From Rhabditoides inermis (lineage: Eukaryota > Nematoda > Chromadorea > Rhabditida > Rhabditidae), in contig CAWZYM010000266.1 in the NCBI GenBank assembly GCA_963966185.1, positions 335,142-399,141 on the forward strand: a stretch of DNA of 64,000 nt, written 5' to 3'. Position numbers and translations under genes: made by a program. Under the pieces are notes generated by a model. That model was not told the origin of the DNA. It saw only the letters and a list, made by a program, of their open reading frames with translations, and did no database searches. Positions 22,763-34,022 of the stretch are shown here, one piece after another (position 1 is the stretch's first letter; the number at the start of each line of letters is the position of its first letter).

Positions 22763-23136
22763 ATACTAGACGTGCCAAAAATCATTGTCACAACTTGCAG
22801 TTGATTGTCTGATGGTGCAATGTATTGTGTTACTGTTTAACCTTTTCTAGATGATTTGAAGAAGAAAACACATGTTTTGCGTCAACTCTTTCGAGTTCCC
22901 GAATTCACCGCGATCTGATCTTTTTGAATGCACTCTCGCGTTTTCTCGCGAAAAAAATGGGGTGTCGTCAGTAAAGAGGATATGATCCTGCGGGAGAAAA
23001 AGTATAAAAAACTTGTTTCTCTGACAACAAATACGAAACTGTCTCCATGGTTTCTCACCCCATCGGTGACCGATGTCGGCGTTCTTTATATCCATCAGAC
23101 TCCTCTTCTTGACGAGAATGATAATCCACGTTAGAA

Positions 23137-23450
23137 AACTAGTCAACGCGTGTTGCACCCACGAAATATGCGTCGGTTGGTGGAGTGGTGTGTGACGTGG
23201 CCTGTGATGTGAGGGACGCGGGTTCGATCCCTCTTGCTTCCGATGTATCTGTTTTCAACGGAAAACGATGGAAAATGTAATTACATATGTATTTTCATAG
23301 TTTAACAGGGACAAATGTAATTACATAGGTATTTCCATAGTTTCACAGGGTAAAGTGTAATTACATTTGTAATTTCATCGTTTCACAAGTAATTACATGG
23401 AAAAATGGAATTACATATGTAATTTCATAAAATGAAAGAGATGTTAGGAC
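23137..23450 (+). mobile_element. tRNA-derived SINE, copy 1
   Basis: About 310 bp starting TAGAAAACTAGTCAACGCG. It contains a perfect A-box match, TGGTGGAGTGG, near 23,177, and a B box, GGGTTCGATCCC, near 23,220, at the spacing of a tRNA gene. The tail has repeated GTAATTACAT / CATAGTTTCACAGGG units and ends GATGTTAGGACATGCCC. The same architecture recurs at 25,867, so it is a dispersed element. It lies downstream of gene A. Confidence 0.72.
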
Positions 23451-23598
23451 ATGCCCATTATGAAGTATACGTGCGTTTCCGGATTCAAACATTTACTTAG
23501 TTAGTTAATCTCAGATATTCAGATAGTTACTCATCAGCGTTTTCCAGAAAAAAACTCTGTGGTTTATATTTAGGCAACACTCTTTACCCCACAAAACT

Positions 23599-23599
<1 letters not shown>

Positions 23600-23636
<37 letters not shown>
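23600..23636. repeat. CT microsatellite
   Basis: (CT)n of about 37 bp in a gene-free stretch. From 23,640 to 24,250 no gene is supported, apart from possible 3' sequence of copy B. Confidence 0.8.
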
Positions 23637-23640
<4 letters not shown>

Positions 23641-24249
23641 TTAACTTGAGTTCATTGCTTAATCAAGTTCATCTGTTCATTACGGTCAACAATACTTCAA
23701 CATCATTTCATATTTTTAAGAAAAGTGTTTGTCTAATGTCGGCTGGCGCGCGTGGGCAGCTTCGTTGCGCACGCCTTGAACTTGCCTTGACACGTCGGAT
23801 CGGCTGCAACTTCTTTGTTTAGCAACAAGATCACGCACATAAACATACACACACAGAATTTTCACGCACGACTAAACGATACCAGCATTTACTCTCTTGC
23901 CACACATTCGATAGAGAAGTGCGCGCGGCGTGAGAAACTGAGATATAAACGAAAGAGTTTCGGTTGCTCACATTTACTTACCACACCCTGGCTACCATTC
24001 CGTTGTTCCCAACGTTCACCGGCATTTTCGCAGAACTCTTCGCGGAAGGTGATTTGGACGAAGTGATGACGAAATTCGTTGACAACACTACTTCCCTGAC
24101 TTCCAGTGCTTCGTTTGGGGGGAGAGCGAAAATCGGTGACAAGTGACAACTCTACCGGGCTCCAATAGACTCCAATACCGCTTCAATGAGCTCCTATACC
24201 GCTTCAATAGAGAACGGCGTCAGAGGAGGCCCCCGTTCTCTCGTTCACA

Positions 24250-24383
24250 TCACTCACTGGCGTTGAGCCGGACCGTTTCGGTGCCGCAGCTGAGGGCCTG
24301 AGCCGCGTGGTCACAGCAGCCATAGTAGATGAGAGACTCGCACGAGATGAACGTGTTGTACGCGCTGCAGAGGGAGACTCGAT

Positions 24384-24451
<68 letters not shown>

Positions 24452-24685
24452 AGAGAGAGAGACGCACGCGCATCGGTCTCCGCCGTTGTCGATGGTGGTG
24501 CGCATCTGCTGCTCGCACACGCGGAACTTGTAGTTGGAGTCGAAGTGGCAGCTGTTCATGCAGTAGTACTCGCGCTGCAGTGCTGCCACACATTCTCTCT
24601 ATCTCTCTCCCTCCCTCTCTCTATCTTTATCGGTCTCTATCTCCCCCTCTCTATCTCCCTTTCTCTTTCTCTCCCTCTCTCTTCC

Positions 24686-24734
<49 letters not shown>

Positions 24735-26594
24735 CTTCCCTCCCTCCCTCTCTCACTCACAGCTATATCCTGTGGAGCACTCGTACTCGGTCGCCTTGAG
24801 GTCGCTCCAGTAGAGGACGGCATCAGAGGAGGAGTCAGTCAGCTGGGCCATGTCGAGCTCGCCGAGACACGGGAACGGCATCAGACACGCAGACAGCGTC
24901 ATGCCCGAGCTGCCAACGACGTTATCACCCTGCCAACACCCTACTTGTGAGGTCCCGTAGGGAGGTCTCCTTTGATTGAAAGACACCCCGCCAACTGACG
25001 TGGTGGGTTAAAGTTTAGGGCGTGAGACAATTGTGTAAAGAAACATGAACTGTGACTCGCCCGCACATTATCCCCACGCCAACAGATTTGTCGGGGTGAT
25101 CTCTTCGGATTTTCGAACAGAGGACCCCACTTCAACTCGACTGGTCATGTAAACGTCTAGAACACAGATATGTAAAGTAAACACAAACGCATATCGACAC
25201 CATTCCGGAGATCTTGGTTAGTGTGAATATGAAGCGAGAGAGAAGACGATCATGTAAATATACACGTGAACCGCACGTGCACATCAGCACATCGATACCA
25301 TTTTAGATTTGAAGATTTTTGTACTTTGCTAGGGTGAACTCAACGCGAGAGAAGACGTGCACATGAATGTACAAACTCCCACTAACCAACCGCACCTGCA
25401 CATCCAGTCCACTGGCGCGTCGGTGGCGTCTAGCACTCGCTGCCGAGCGGCGACGAAGGACGGGTAGGCGGGCAGCACACCGGAGAACGCGACCTGCGAG
25501 GAAGAGTGCGTGACTCTCCACTACTCTCAACATACACAAGTACTACATAACTACCAATTCATACGGTTCGGAAGAACACGTGGAGTACAAGCATATAATA
25601 ATGCAAAAAGAAGATGATAACGAGATTCACACTCCGACCAGCCACTGTCGTAGATGTCTCACGCAGAGCAAAATCAAGTTTCAAAAAAGAAGAGGAGTTT
25701 GATATAGATAAAGAACGACGGCATTGGTCACCGATCAGGTGGGAGACCATGAAGTCAGTCCGGTGTTTTTTTGAACGTGCTCAGCTGGTAGTGGTTTGGT
25801 CTAATAAATTGAAGGTCGGTGGTTGGATTACCACTTTTCATATATTTTGTTGCTAGCTGTGAGGCTTTAGAAAAATAGTCAACGCGGTTGCACCCATGAA
25901 ATATGCGTCGGATGGTGTAGTGATGTGTGACGTGGCCTGTGATATGAGGGACTCGGGTTCGATCCCTCTTGTTTCTGATGTATTTGCAAACTGAACTGAC
26001 ATCGAAGTGAAATCGATGGAAAATGGAATTCTATCGGGTTTTCCATAGTTTCACAGAGAAAAAAAAACGTAATTGCACATGTATTTTCATAGTTTCACAG
26101 GGAAAAATGTAATTACATATGTATTTCCATAGTTTCACAGAAAAGTACATGAAAAAATGGAATTCCATGTATTACATCTCATAAACTGGAAGAGATGTCA
26201 GGACATGCCCAATGAGCTTGTCTCTCCGTATGTGTCTCTGTTTGTCTCGCCGTATATACGTTGATACGTTCTCTCCGTATGGACGCAGACCACACGGAAC
26301 CCACCCGGTAGTCCTGCATGTACTCCGCGTAGCACTTCCTCACTCCCGCCATATCCGCCGTCGAACACAGCGCAGCCGAGACGGCAAGTGTTGCTGAACA
26401 CTGTGCATTTTCAGAACGACATTGCATTTGCAGAACGACTGCTGACATCATATCGCATCATGCTGACATCATTTTCAGAACGACTCATTTCGACAAACGT
26501 CCCGACAATTTTGCCAAATGTTTTGTTACACGTTTTATAAACACATTTCGTGTATTGCGGACTGACCTAGTAGGTAGAGGGTGGCGCGTAGCAT
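24250..26594 (-). CDS. Secreted Cys-rich protein, DUF19-like, copy B
   Basis: Exons 26594-26567, 26393-26305, 25493-25396, 24909-24761, 24582-24468 and 24364-24258 join in phase. The protein has a signal peptide (MLRATLYLLATLAVSAALC), then MAGVRKCYAEYMQDYR, LPAYPSFVAARQRV, LSACLMPFPCLGE, LYWSDLKATEYEC, REYYCMNSC, NGGDRCAAYNTFISCES and YYGCCDHAAQALSC. Exon lengths 89, 149, 115 and 107 equal those of copy A. A seventh exon like those of A and D was not found. If the last donor is not used, the frame ends at a TGA (24,252-24,250) giving LNASE. The protein may therefore lack the C-terminal Cys region. Intron 3 carries SINE copy 2. TGATAA sites lie 47-66 bp upstream. Confidence 0.7.
25745..25850 (+). 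other. tRNA-like relic
   Basis: Contains GCTCAGCTGGTAG (A-box-like) and, about 40 bp later, GGTTGGATTACC (weak B box). Just upstream, AGGTGGGAGACC resembles the 3' internal promoter part of 5S rRNA. It may be a decayed tRNA gene or part of a 5S/tRNA-derived SINE in intron 3 of gene B. Not a functional tRNA gene on this evidence. Confidence 0.3.
25867..26210 (+). mobile_element. tRNA-derived SINE, copy 2
   Basis: Matches 23,137-23,450 over its length: same head (TAGTCAACGCG), B box GGGTTCGATCCC near 25,955, the GTAATTACAT / CATAGTTTCACAG tail, and the end GATGTCAGGACATGCCC. The A box is slightly changed (ATGGTGTAGTG). It is inserted in intron 2 or 3 sequence of gene B. Confidence 0.72.
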
Positions 26595-26640
26595 GTTCGG
26601 TACGCTCTCACGAGTCGTTTTCGAGAATTTATGAGAAGCT

Positions 26641-26660
26641 CTTATCAGTTTATCAGTGCA
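26641..26660 (-). promoter_or_regulatory. Two TGATAA sites upstream of copy B
   Basis: On the minus strand this reads ACTGATAAACTGATAAG, ending 47 bp upstream of the copy B start codon, nearly the same spacing as in gene A. Confidence 0.62.
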
Positions 26661-27736
26661 ATCATGCTGACGATCGGTTGCGCACCGAAGTCGATTGTGA
26701 CATCACTTCAAGCAGTGACGAATCACGAATTTTTAGTTGGTCTTTAATTTATTCATCAGGTGTAAATACATTTTTACCGATAACATTATAAAATTGACTT
26801 CAAAGCTGTGCAACTAGATTGAACGGTTGAATCTGAAATCGAATGAGAAAGAGAATGTACTGTTTCATGTCGTTTTCTGTTTTGTTTTCAACAGTGTAGA
26901 AACAAAGAAGCGAGCGAAAAAACGGCTAAACGTTTGAAATTTTGTATCTGTTTTACCATTCTTTGATTTGATTTTAATCACAAATACGTTGCACCACTTA
27001 TTACAGCCACATATTTTGTCCCCATATGTTTCCTGAATACGCAATGATAAACAATTGAAATCTATCGCGGAAAGACAAAATGAGCATAGCGCACTTTCGA
27101 AAAGTTCGAATCGCGAAAACAATGAAAACGTGACTTTCCAGTGTTTTCGCACGATAGTCTGCCCAGTCACTGTACGCTCAGGTAATGCGAACTGTAGTAG
27201 TGTGCTGGAATAAACAGAAAGAGCGAAAATCGTTTTATCACACATCACACGTTGCGTATCTACTAAAGCAGCAGCCTGTCGGCGCGGTTGACGGAGGCGG
27301 ACGAGGCGCACTTGTTGAATCGGCTGCAAAAAAGTCGGCTGCAAACAGGGTTTCATGCAGGAAAAGAAGAAATGTATAGTTCTATGCTCGCAATAAATCG
27401 CGCGCGGCGGAGTAGATCAGAGAAAGAGTCTCGGCAATAGCGCGCGAACACAAGACGGTTATGGCACAGTGATTCACACTATCGAGGTAGATGGAACACT
27501 CTAGCTCTGGCGCCGAGTATAGCCACTCCCTCCTCACACTCACAGGCGTTGATGCTGGCTGTGGCGGCGTGGCAGCTGAGCGCCGCCGCTCCACGCCCGC
27601 ACTTCCGCCCGAAGATGGACGACTGACACGCGATGAACGTGTTGTACTCGCTGCGAACATAGAAATGGCTGACATCACATGATTGATCACATGACATCAC
27701 AATCATCACAATCATGTGATGTCATCACATCGCATT

Positions 27737-27761
27737 AGAGAGGGCGCGCAGCGCCCTCTCT
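27737..27761. repeat. GC hairpin
   Basis: AGAGAGGGCGCGCAGCGCCCTCTCT, a near-perfect palindrome in intron 5 of gene C, flanked by AT-rich repeats of CATCACATGATTG type. It may mark the end of a small nonautonomous transposon. Confidence 0.55.
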
Positions 27762-28468
27762 TTTGGCTTAGGATAAGGCTCGCGCCAGAATTTTCAAGAA
27801 GTGATATCCAAAAGTCATGTTATAACCAATGTGAACTTGTCCAAATCATGTTAGTTAGATTCGCACCGTTTCGTAGGCCAAATCACTGGTCGACGGCATC
27901 TTTGTATCTTTTCTGTGAAAGAAGTTATGCGCGATCCCGCGCTCGCACTAGGCGAAAGGCCAGCGTGTTTCGTGTCCTTCCCGTTACCGACTTTTCCCAA
28001 CTTGCACTTTGCGTGTAGTCCGCCCCGCCGCCGCCAGCGTCAAATGCGCGCCGGGTTTGCATTGTTTTGACCCCGCCAACTATAACCAGGAGGAAGAGCG
28101 CAGTAGGCGCGACACCGACTGGTTATAAGAAAATATGCTGTGAAAACGTTTTGTGAAACGTAACGGCGATCCGTGAATACGATGTGACGTGTGGTACATG
28201 AGACGAAGAAGTGCGAGAAGAGCAGAGGTAGAGAGAGAATGGCAGATATAGAGAGAAGGGCAGATAAAGATGGAGAGAAGGACAGAGAGAGATGGAGAAA
28301 GAGCGAGAGAGCGCAGTGAAAGAGAGAAAGAACAGTGAGAGAGAACAGATGGAGAGAGAGAGAACAGAAGGAGATAGATTAGGTTTTGATTAAATCCAGA
28401 TGAATAGTCATAATTCAGCACATATTACATATAAAAAATTTCTATGAAATTTAACAAAAGCACATATA

Positions 28469-28760
28469 TTTTCTTTAAAAAGTACTTGCGTAAAAAGACT
28501 CAGTTTGTCTTGACCCAATTCAACAAAAGCGCATGCATAAAACGTTTACAAATACTAACACAAACCTGCACTTCTCTCTCTCTCTCTCTCTCTCTCTCCA
28601 TCTCCTTTAATTGTGTTCTTATATTTCCTATGTTAGTTAGTGTCAACAGTCTGGTCTTCGCAGGTTTGTGTTAGTATTTGTAAACGTTTTATGCATGCGC
28701 TTTTGTTGAATTGGGTCAAGACAAACTGAGTCTTTTTACGCAAGTACTTTTTAAAGAAAA
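28469..28760. mobile_element. Foldback element with perfect 101-bp arms
   Basis: Positions 28,469-28,569 and 28,660-28,760 are exact inverted copies, 101 of 101 bases by eye, around a 90-bp loop with a (CT)n tract. Arm ends read TTTTCTTTAAAAAG. It lies in intron 5 of Cys-rich gene C. No transposase is present; a MITE or foldback element, or a recent palindromic duplication, would fit. A partly similar sequence (TTTAAAAGTACTTCCGTAAA) occurs at about 49,887. Confidence 0.8.
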
Positions 28761-29623
28761 TGCTGACATCATCAAAGCAACCCTATCATCCTTATTCGCC
28801 GTTTCATGAAGAAGTCTGACAACCACCACGCACGCGCATCTGTCTCCTCCCTTGTCGAGTGCGGCGCAAAGAGCGTCGACGCAGAGCTGAAGCTGGGTGG
28901 CGGACGCGAACTCGACGCCCTCCATGCAGTAGTACTCCCGCGACAGCACTGAAACACTGTTGTGGGGCGCATTATAGCGACTGTGTGACTGGTGTGCACT
29001 GCCACACACTAGTCGTGGACACTCACGCGCGCGTCCCGCGCCGCACTCGTAGTTCATGGCGGCCCGGTCGGCCCAGTAGTCCACAGCGTCGGCCGGCGTG
29101 GCGGCGACGTCAACGAGCCCGGACGCGTCCCGCAGACAAGACACCGAGGAGAGACAGGCGACGAGCGCGTTCGCCGGCCTGCGAGAAATCTCGAAGGAGA
29201 GTCATGATGATCTGGGGGAATGCAAGAGAGGAGAATCGGGTGTTGTCGACCCACTCACTCGCACAGCGTAGCCACGGGGGCGTGTCACTGTCATCCAGCG
29301 CCTCGTCCCGGTACGTGACAAAGTCGGCGTAGTTCGGCAGCCGCCCGCCAAACTCGGGACTCTGAACACTGTTTCCTGACTGCGTGGATGACGCGTACCC
29401 CGTAGGTGGTGGTGTAGAGCATATAGCAGTCGCGAATCGCTTGCACTTCACTAGGAGCGCAGTGCGCTGCCGCCGCACAACCGAGCAGGACTGAACAAGG
29501 ATGATGTCGAGCGAGGTTTCCTGACAGACTTACTGCTGACTAGTCCGACGACACGCAGCATGATGCAATGCGGACACGTCGGGAAAGATTGCTCATATAG
29601 TTGGCGTTGTCCCCACCGAATGA

Positions 29624-29627
29624 CAAT
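29624..29627. other. Target-site duplication (left)
   Basis: CAAT directly before the left LTR; the same four bases follow the right LTR at 36,182-36,185. Confidence 0.7.
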
Positions 29628-30550
29628 TGTGACTCCCCCAAGTGATCTGAGCTGTTCTCAACTATGGCGTGCGCAGCATAGAGAGGTGGCTATGCAGGCA
29701 TCGCGATATAAGCACTGAGAGCACGGTCTCTCTGACTCTACCCGCTTCCGTTCGCTCGTACACGCGCTGGGCCCATGGAATTCGTGTCGCAAACAGAAGC
29801 CGTACCCAGCTTACCTTGATGGCTGTCCTCCTTACGTGTCGGCGCTGTCGCTCACTCGCTCGAGACGTCTGGTCTGAGTGTACTCTCGTCGTGTTGGTTT
29901 TGATTGATTTGATTTTGGTGTCAGGTCTCTTCTGACTCGCCCATCAGGCTCATTGTCTTCCGAGGTTCCCGCTCCCCATCGGGCGGCTGGGGAGGATTCA
30001 ACCCGGGCATCTTATCACGCGGCGCGACCATCACTCAACAGTAAACGTATTTCGAGACTAATAAGGGGAAATCAGGGATTCAATTGACCATAGAGATTAT
30101 TCGTCAAGGTTTATCTATTATTAACGCGAGGCGGCAAGACAATAAACCATCATCAACACAAATGCACACATCATACCATCATATCATCAGACCAACATAA
30201 ACCATATGGGTGGCGACGCTCGGTCGGCTCACGCCGCCGCTCACTGCCTCCCCTACCGGCACGAGTGTTCCTGTAATCGATCCCTTCATCCTTCGCTCCC
30301 ATCGTTGGATACTGTAACCACCGGCTACCGTACTCACCCAGGCTGGCGCGGTTCCAAGTCTCCGCCCCTTCCTTGCTCTCTCGTCGTCGGGTCTCTCTCA
30401 CGGCGGGTCTCTCTGCAACACTCGCTATGCTACTCCTCTCCCCGTACAACACATAAATCAAACTTGGGTTACGCATACAAACACTTCTCAAGACGCATGT
30501 ATAATTCATAATTTTCCCCTCCTACTTCTACTTGGTCACCTCCCCTCACA
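29628..30550 (-). repeat. LTR (3' LTR relative to the helicase)
   Basis: Begins TGTGACTCCC and ends CCCCTCACA, giving TGTGA/TCACA inverted ends. 923 bp, matching 35,259-36,181 almost exactly; two differences were noticed near the left end (GTGATCTGAG versus GTGCTCTGAG, and GTGGCTATG versus GTGGATATG). Its open frames (112 and 101 codons) recur in both LTRs and are not called as genes. Confidence 0.88.
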
Positions 30551-30563
30551 GGACCCCCCTCTA
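30551..30563 (-). other. Polypurine tract
   Basis: On the minus strand GTAGAGGGGGGTCC lies immediately before the 3' LTR, the position and composition expected for the plus-strand primer. Confidence 0.7.
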
Positions 30564-30712
30564 CTTAAGATCGTCCCGATCTTACATGATGTCTCCGAGG
30601 GATCTGTGGTGAAATGTCGACGCCGTCTCCTGTCCTGTCTCCTCAGTCGCCGTGCACTCCTCGCTAGAATCGTATTGTTAATCTCTCCTTCTGCCTCCAC
30701 TGTGCTCACCTT

Positions 30713-33700
30713 TCATTCGCTTTCTTGGATGCACTTTTCCTCCCGCATCCTCTTCACGATCTTCTCCCAAAATCCTGTGAGTGTCAGGCTTGCCGCGTGC
30801 CCCACTATCACTATGCCCCGTGATGCTCTCGACAGAGCCACGTTCGCTCTCCTCTTGTCTCCGACGAATCCCATTCTCCTCGCTCCGCTTGCGCATCCTT
30901 TCTCCACCCGCTTGCCCGTGGCCAAGATTACGAATCTCGCTTCGATGCCTTGTGCTCCATCAACCGTGTAGACCTTCTTCTTCAGTCGTTCCTCCAAGGC
31001 GAATCGAGCTCGCCTGTGGAACGCGATCACCAATATCTCCTTCTCCTCTGCGAATGCCTTCAGCCTGTTGTGTGAGTCCACACATAGCTCCACCTCCTTA
31101 GCTGCGGAGTTCCGTGTGAAATGGTTGTTTCGGAACCATATCGGGACGGTTGCGTTCGGAAATATCGCCCACACTGCCGGATCGACCGTCGCGTCGGCTT
31201 CCGATTTCAGAAATGGGTATGTTGCCCGCAACAGCCGCTCCACCAGCGCCGGATGGCTCCTGTATGTCGTGTCCAACACACACTGCTTGACTCCCGCCGT
31301 CCCCTCCAGCCTCTCTAGCTCCGATCTTCCCAACATTCCATGCACGTCTGTACCTCGCGGAGCTTCGAAAAACGGTGGCAACTGCTTCACGTCTCCGAGC
31401 AGCACCGTTTTTCGCAGGTTCGGGAACTTTGTGACGATCTGCATGCCGTCCAACACTGTCAGCTGACTAGCCTCATCTAGCACCATGGCATCCGCGTCTA
31501 TCTCCTTGGCCAAAATCGTAGCCACTGTTGCCACCACGATATCCGGCTCGTACGCCTGGATGATAGCGCTTTCCAACTGTGCCTTCATCCGCTGGAACTG
31601 TCTAAACTGCTCTGCCAGCTCCTCTTCGTTTTCTCCGCTTCCCAATGCCTGCATCTGTCGCCACAGCATCGCTACGACTGGTTGCTCTCGTTCGTTAAAG
31701 TAGGTCATCGGATCTTCCACCATCGCCGCCAGACTGTCTCTCTTTTCTTCCGCCACATACGTTGCCGCTGTGATGACCATCATCCGTACTCCGGCCAGCT
31801 CCTTTCTGCACCGATCGGCGATCAGCTGCGTAGGCGCATTAGTTGGTGCTAATACCACCACTCTCTGATACTGTCGTCTTCCCCGAGGTCCTCCTATCAT
31901 TCCTCTCAGTATGTGAGGGATCAATGTACTCTTTCCGGTTCCCGGGGGCGCGGCGATCGTCACCACTGGAATGCCACCACAGATTGCTGCTTCGCACGCC
32001 CTCATCTGTGCAGGATTCAGTCGCTTCTCGTTTTCGAACGTTCTCGGCGGCTGCATTATCGGCAGCTCTCCTTCGTTGTATAGCGTCTTGATCACTTTCG
32101 TGGTTACCGTCGGTATCTCTGCTATCCTCTTTTGCAGCTCCGTAAGGTTGCGAACGCTCTCTCCTCGAGGTTGTAGAGTGACTACTGGATCCGCTGCTTC
32201 TCCTTGAATCAGCTTCTGCGCCAGCCGGCTTGGCCACGCTTCCGTATTCACGCGCGCGTCGCACACCACCGTGTCCCCGTCTACGCTACTCCTTGATACG
32301 ACGACCCCAAAGTTCACTCCGTTCCATTCGTCCGCTGTCATTCTCAACACCTGTCCTTCTGTCCACGGATTCACTTGTGTGGCGTCCCTGCCCGACACTG
32401 CTCCTTCATACCATTTTGTTGGCAACGTGTATCGGATCCACAGCTCCTCTCCGAACATTGTCAGCCGGATTGGTCCCGTCACCGCCTGCGGGCTCGCTCC
32501 ACCTCCCCGTTTCGCTTTGAGGTAGCTGATGCCCGCTGCCATCGCTTGTTTATGCTTCTGCACGTCCCTCACGACTCTCCATGTAGGGTTTTCTAACATC
32601 CGTCTATCCATCGAGCTCAGCCTCTCCGCTTGGGTCACGTAGTAAGACGGCGGCTCGTCTTTCCTTTTCAGTCGGATTCTCATCGCCCCATCACCGCTCT
32701 TTTCCTGCAGCTTCCACTTGTCGTGCAGTTTGATGTACTTCACATCGTAAAAGTCTCCTTCCTTCACCATGCCCATGCTCTCCCTGCTCTCCACTAGGTC
32801 TGCTGCTCCGGGGATGACGAATTGCGTGTTTTTATGGGCGTCTCTCGCTGCCACGCCCACTGTCTTGTACTCTTTTCTCTCCTCAATAAACGAGAAGTGC
32901 GTCGCTCTCGTCCCTTCCCGCGCTCCCTTCTTGACCGCGTGGATCGCCACTTTATCCGTCAGCCGCAGGTTCCTCAGTTTCGCGACTGCTTTCTCTGCTC
33001 CCTGTCTCGCTCCGCTTTTCAGGATGATGTTCTTCGGCAACTGCCCGCCATCCTCGCTCCAGACTGTGATCCTGTTTCTCCTTATTTCTGCCACCCATCC
33101 TGTCGCTAATACCGGCAACTCGCCCTGCGTTGCCCCGTCTTCGCTTTGTTTCTCCCTCCCCGGATCCTGCTCTGCGACCGCGACGTGTTGATTCCGCTCT
33201 CCTCTGCTCGCCTGCAGCTCTTCCCACCCGCTTACAGGTTCTATTTCCTGCAAGTCTTGGGGAGAAAGCACTGGCAGTCGGCAGTCAGCTCCTAGGTTGT
33301 CGAACAGCAACTCCGCCTCCATCTCCGCGTTGATCTCCGGTTCTCCTGATGTGCCCCACACACCTTCGGTCGGCCGCATCGTCGAAACGCGATCGCACAC
33401 CCGTGCAAGGCCAACTTCCAAATAAAGGCATGCACGAGCCCAGTCCTCAGCTCCGACTTGGCGATGCCCGTGACGTGTGCCACGTAGTCGCAAACGGGGA
33501 TCGGCGCGGTGCTGAGCCGCCTCCCCAGCTCCACCGCGGACGCCTTCATCCATCTACAACAATAGCCTCACTCCCCGGGTAATCACGTCTTTTTGCCCAC
33601 TCACTTGTCCGGCAGGATCAGCACGGCCGGGTCGTCGTCTCCGACCGGGACCTCGTCCGCCCCTTCCTTCACCAGGAACATGGCCAGAGGGACCATGTGG

Positions 33701-34022
33701 GTGCCTCCTACCCCCTCGAACGTGCCGGGGATGCCAACTTTCACCTGTCCTACCCGAGGGTACACCCTCACATTCTCCTTCGGTACCTCCGCTCCTCCGG
33801 CGGACATCGCCAGCAGACTACAAACGCTCCAACATATCCTTTCCTACCTTCTCTCTCTCCCTCTCTCTCTTTTTTGTCTCTCACTCACCTGCTCTGCCGC
33901 AGCAGGCACCTCTTCGCCCTCGGCGTTTCCCCGAACCACTGCTCCCATCGGGCGTGAACCTCCGTGATGGGCAGCCCCATCTCCCACGTGTTCCACGGGC
34001 ACGCCGGAATCCGGCGCGGCAT
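30713..34022 (-). CDS. UPF1-like superfamily 1 helicase inside the LTR element
   Basis: Exons 34022-33889, 33817-33605 and 33553-30713, with introns of about 70 and 50 nt. Helicase motifs, numbered from 33,553: I APPGTGKST (~534), Ia VVVLAPTN (~562), II VLDEASQ (~691), III GDVKQLPP (~719), IV DTTYRSHP (~765), V VDGAQGIEARFV (~865), VI RRANVALSRA (~900). This is the UPF1/MOV10-like SF1B pattern of ATP-dependent RNA/DNA helicases. The exon 2-3 junction is in phase with a frame reading WMKASAVELGRRL and GLVHAFIWKLALHGC. The helicase body lies in the frame one base back (-1), with the switch near 33,380-33,420. This could be -1 frameshifting, an indel, or an assembly error. The N-terminal ~150 aa are not recognised. 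Start ATG at 34,022 is tentative. Its location within the LTRs is the striking point. Confidence 0.8.

Larger units (their letters stand above)
27263..29561 (-). pseudogene. Secreted Cys-rich protein, DUF19-like, copy C (two frame breaks)
   Basis: Exons: 29561-29534, 29490-29399, 29361-29259, 29178-29027, 28948-28834, 27650-27544, and a last exon at about 27338-27263. Signal peptide, LPNYADFVTYRDEAL, LVACLSSVSCLRD, VDYWADRAAMNYECG, REYYCMEG and GGDRCAEYNTFIACQS match the family. Exon 3 is one base too long: a run of five C near 29,275 shifts the frame, because exon 4 needs a two-base carry as in A, B and D. Exon 7 likewise is one base off at a run of T near 27,330 before the conserved SRFNKC. 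Both breaks lie in homopolymers, so either the gene is a recent pseudogene or these are assembly errors. Intron 5 holds a large foldback element. The LTR element sits 66 bp upstream of the start. Confidence 0.65.

Noticed and set aside
30171..30511. 112- and 101-codon frames inside the LTR
   Set aside because: The same frames recur at 35,802-36,142 because the LTRs are identical; opposing overlapping frames, no domain, no splice support.
33420..33553. Start of the helicase at the ATG at 33,553
   Set aside because: That ATG sits exactly at a splice acceptor, and the first ~50 codons in that frame look unnatural, whereas the -1-related frame joins in phase to the upstream exon.
31843..33582. 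Many plus-strand frames of 60-140 codons
   Set aside because: They are antisense shadows of the helicase.
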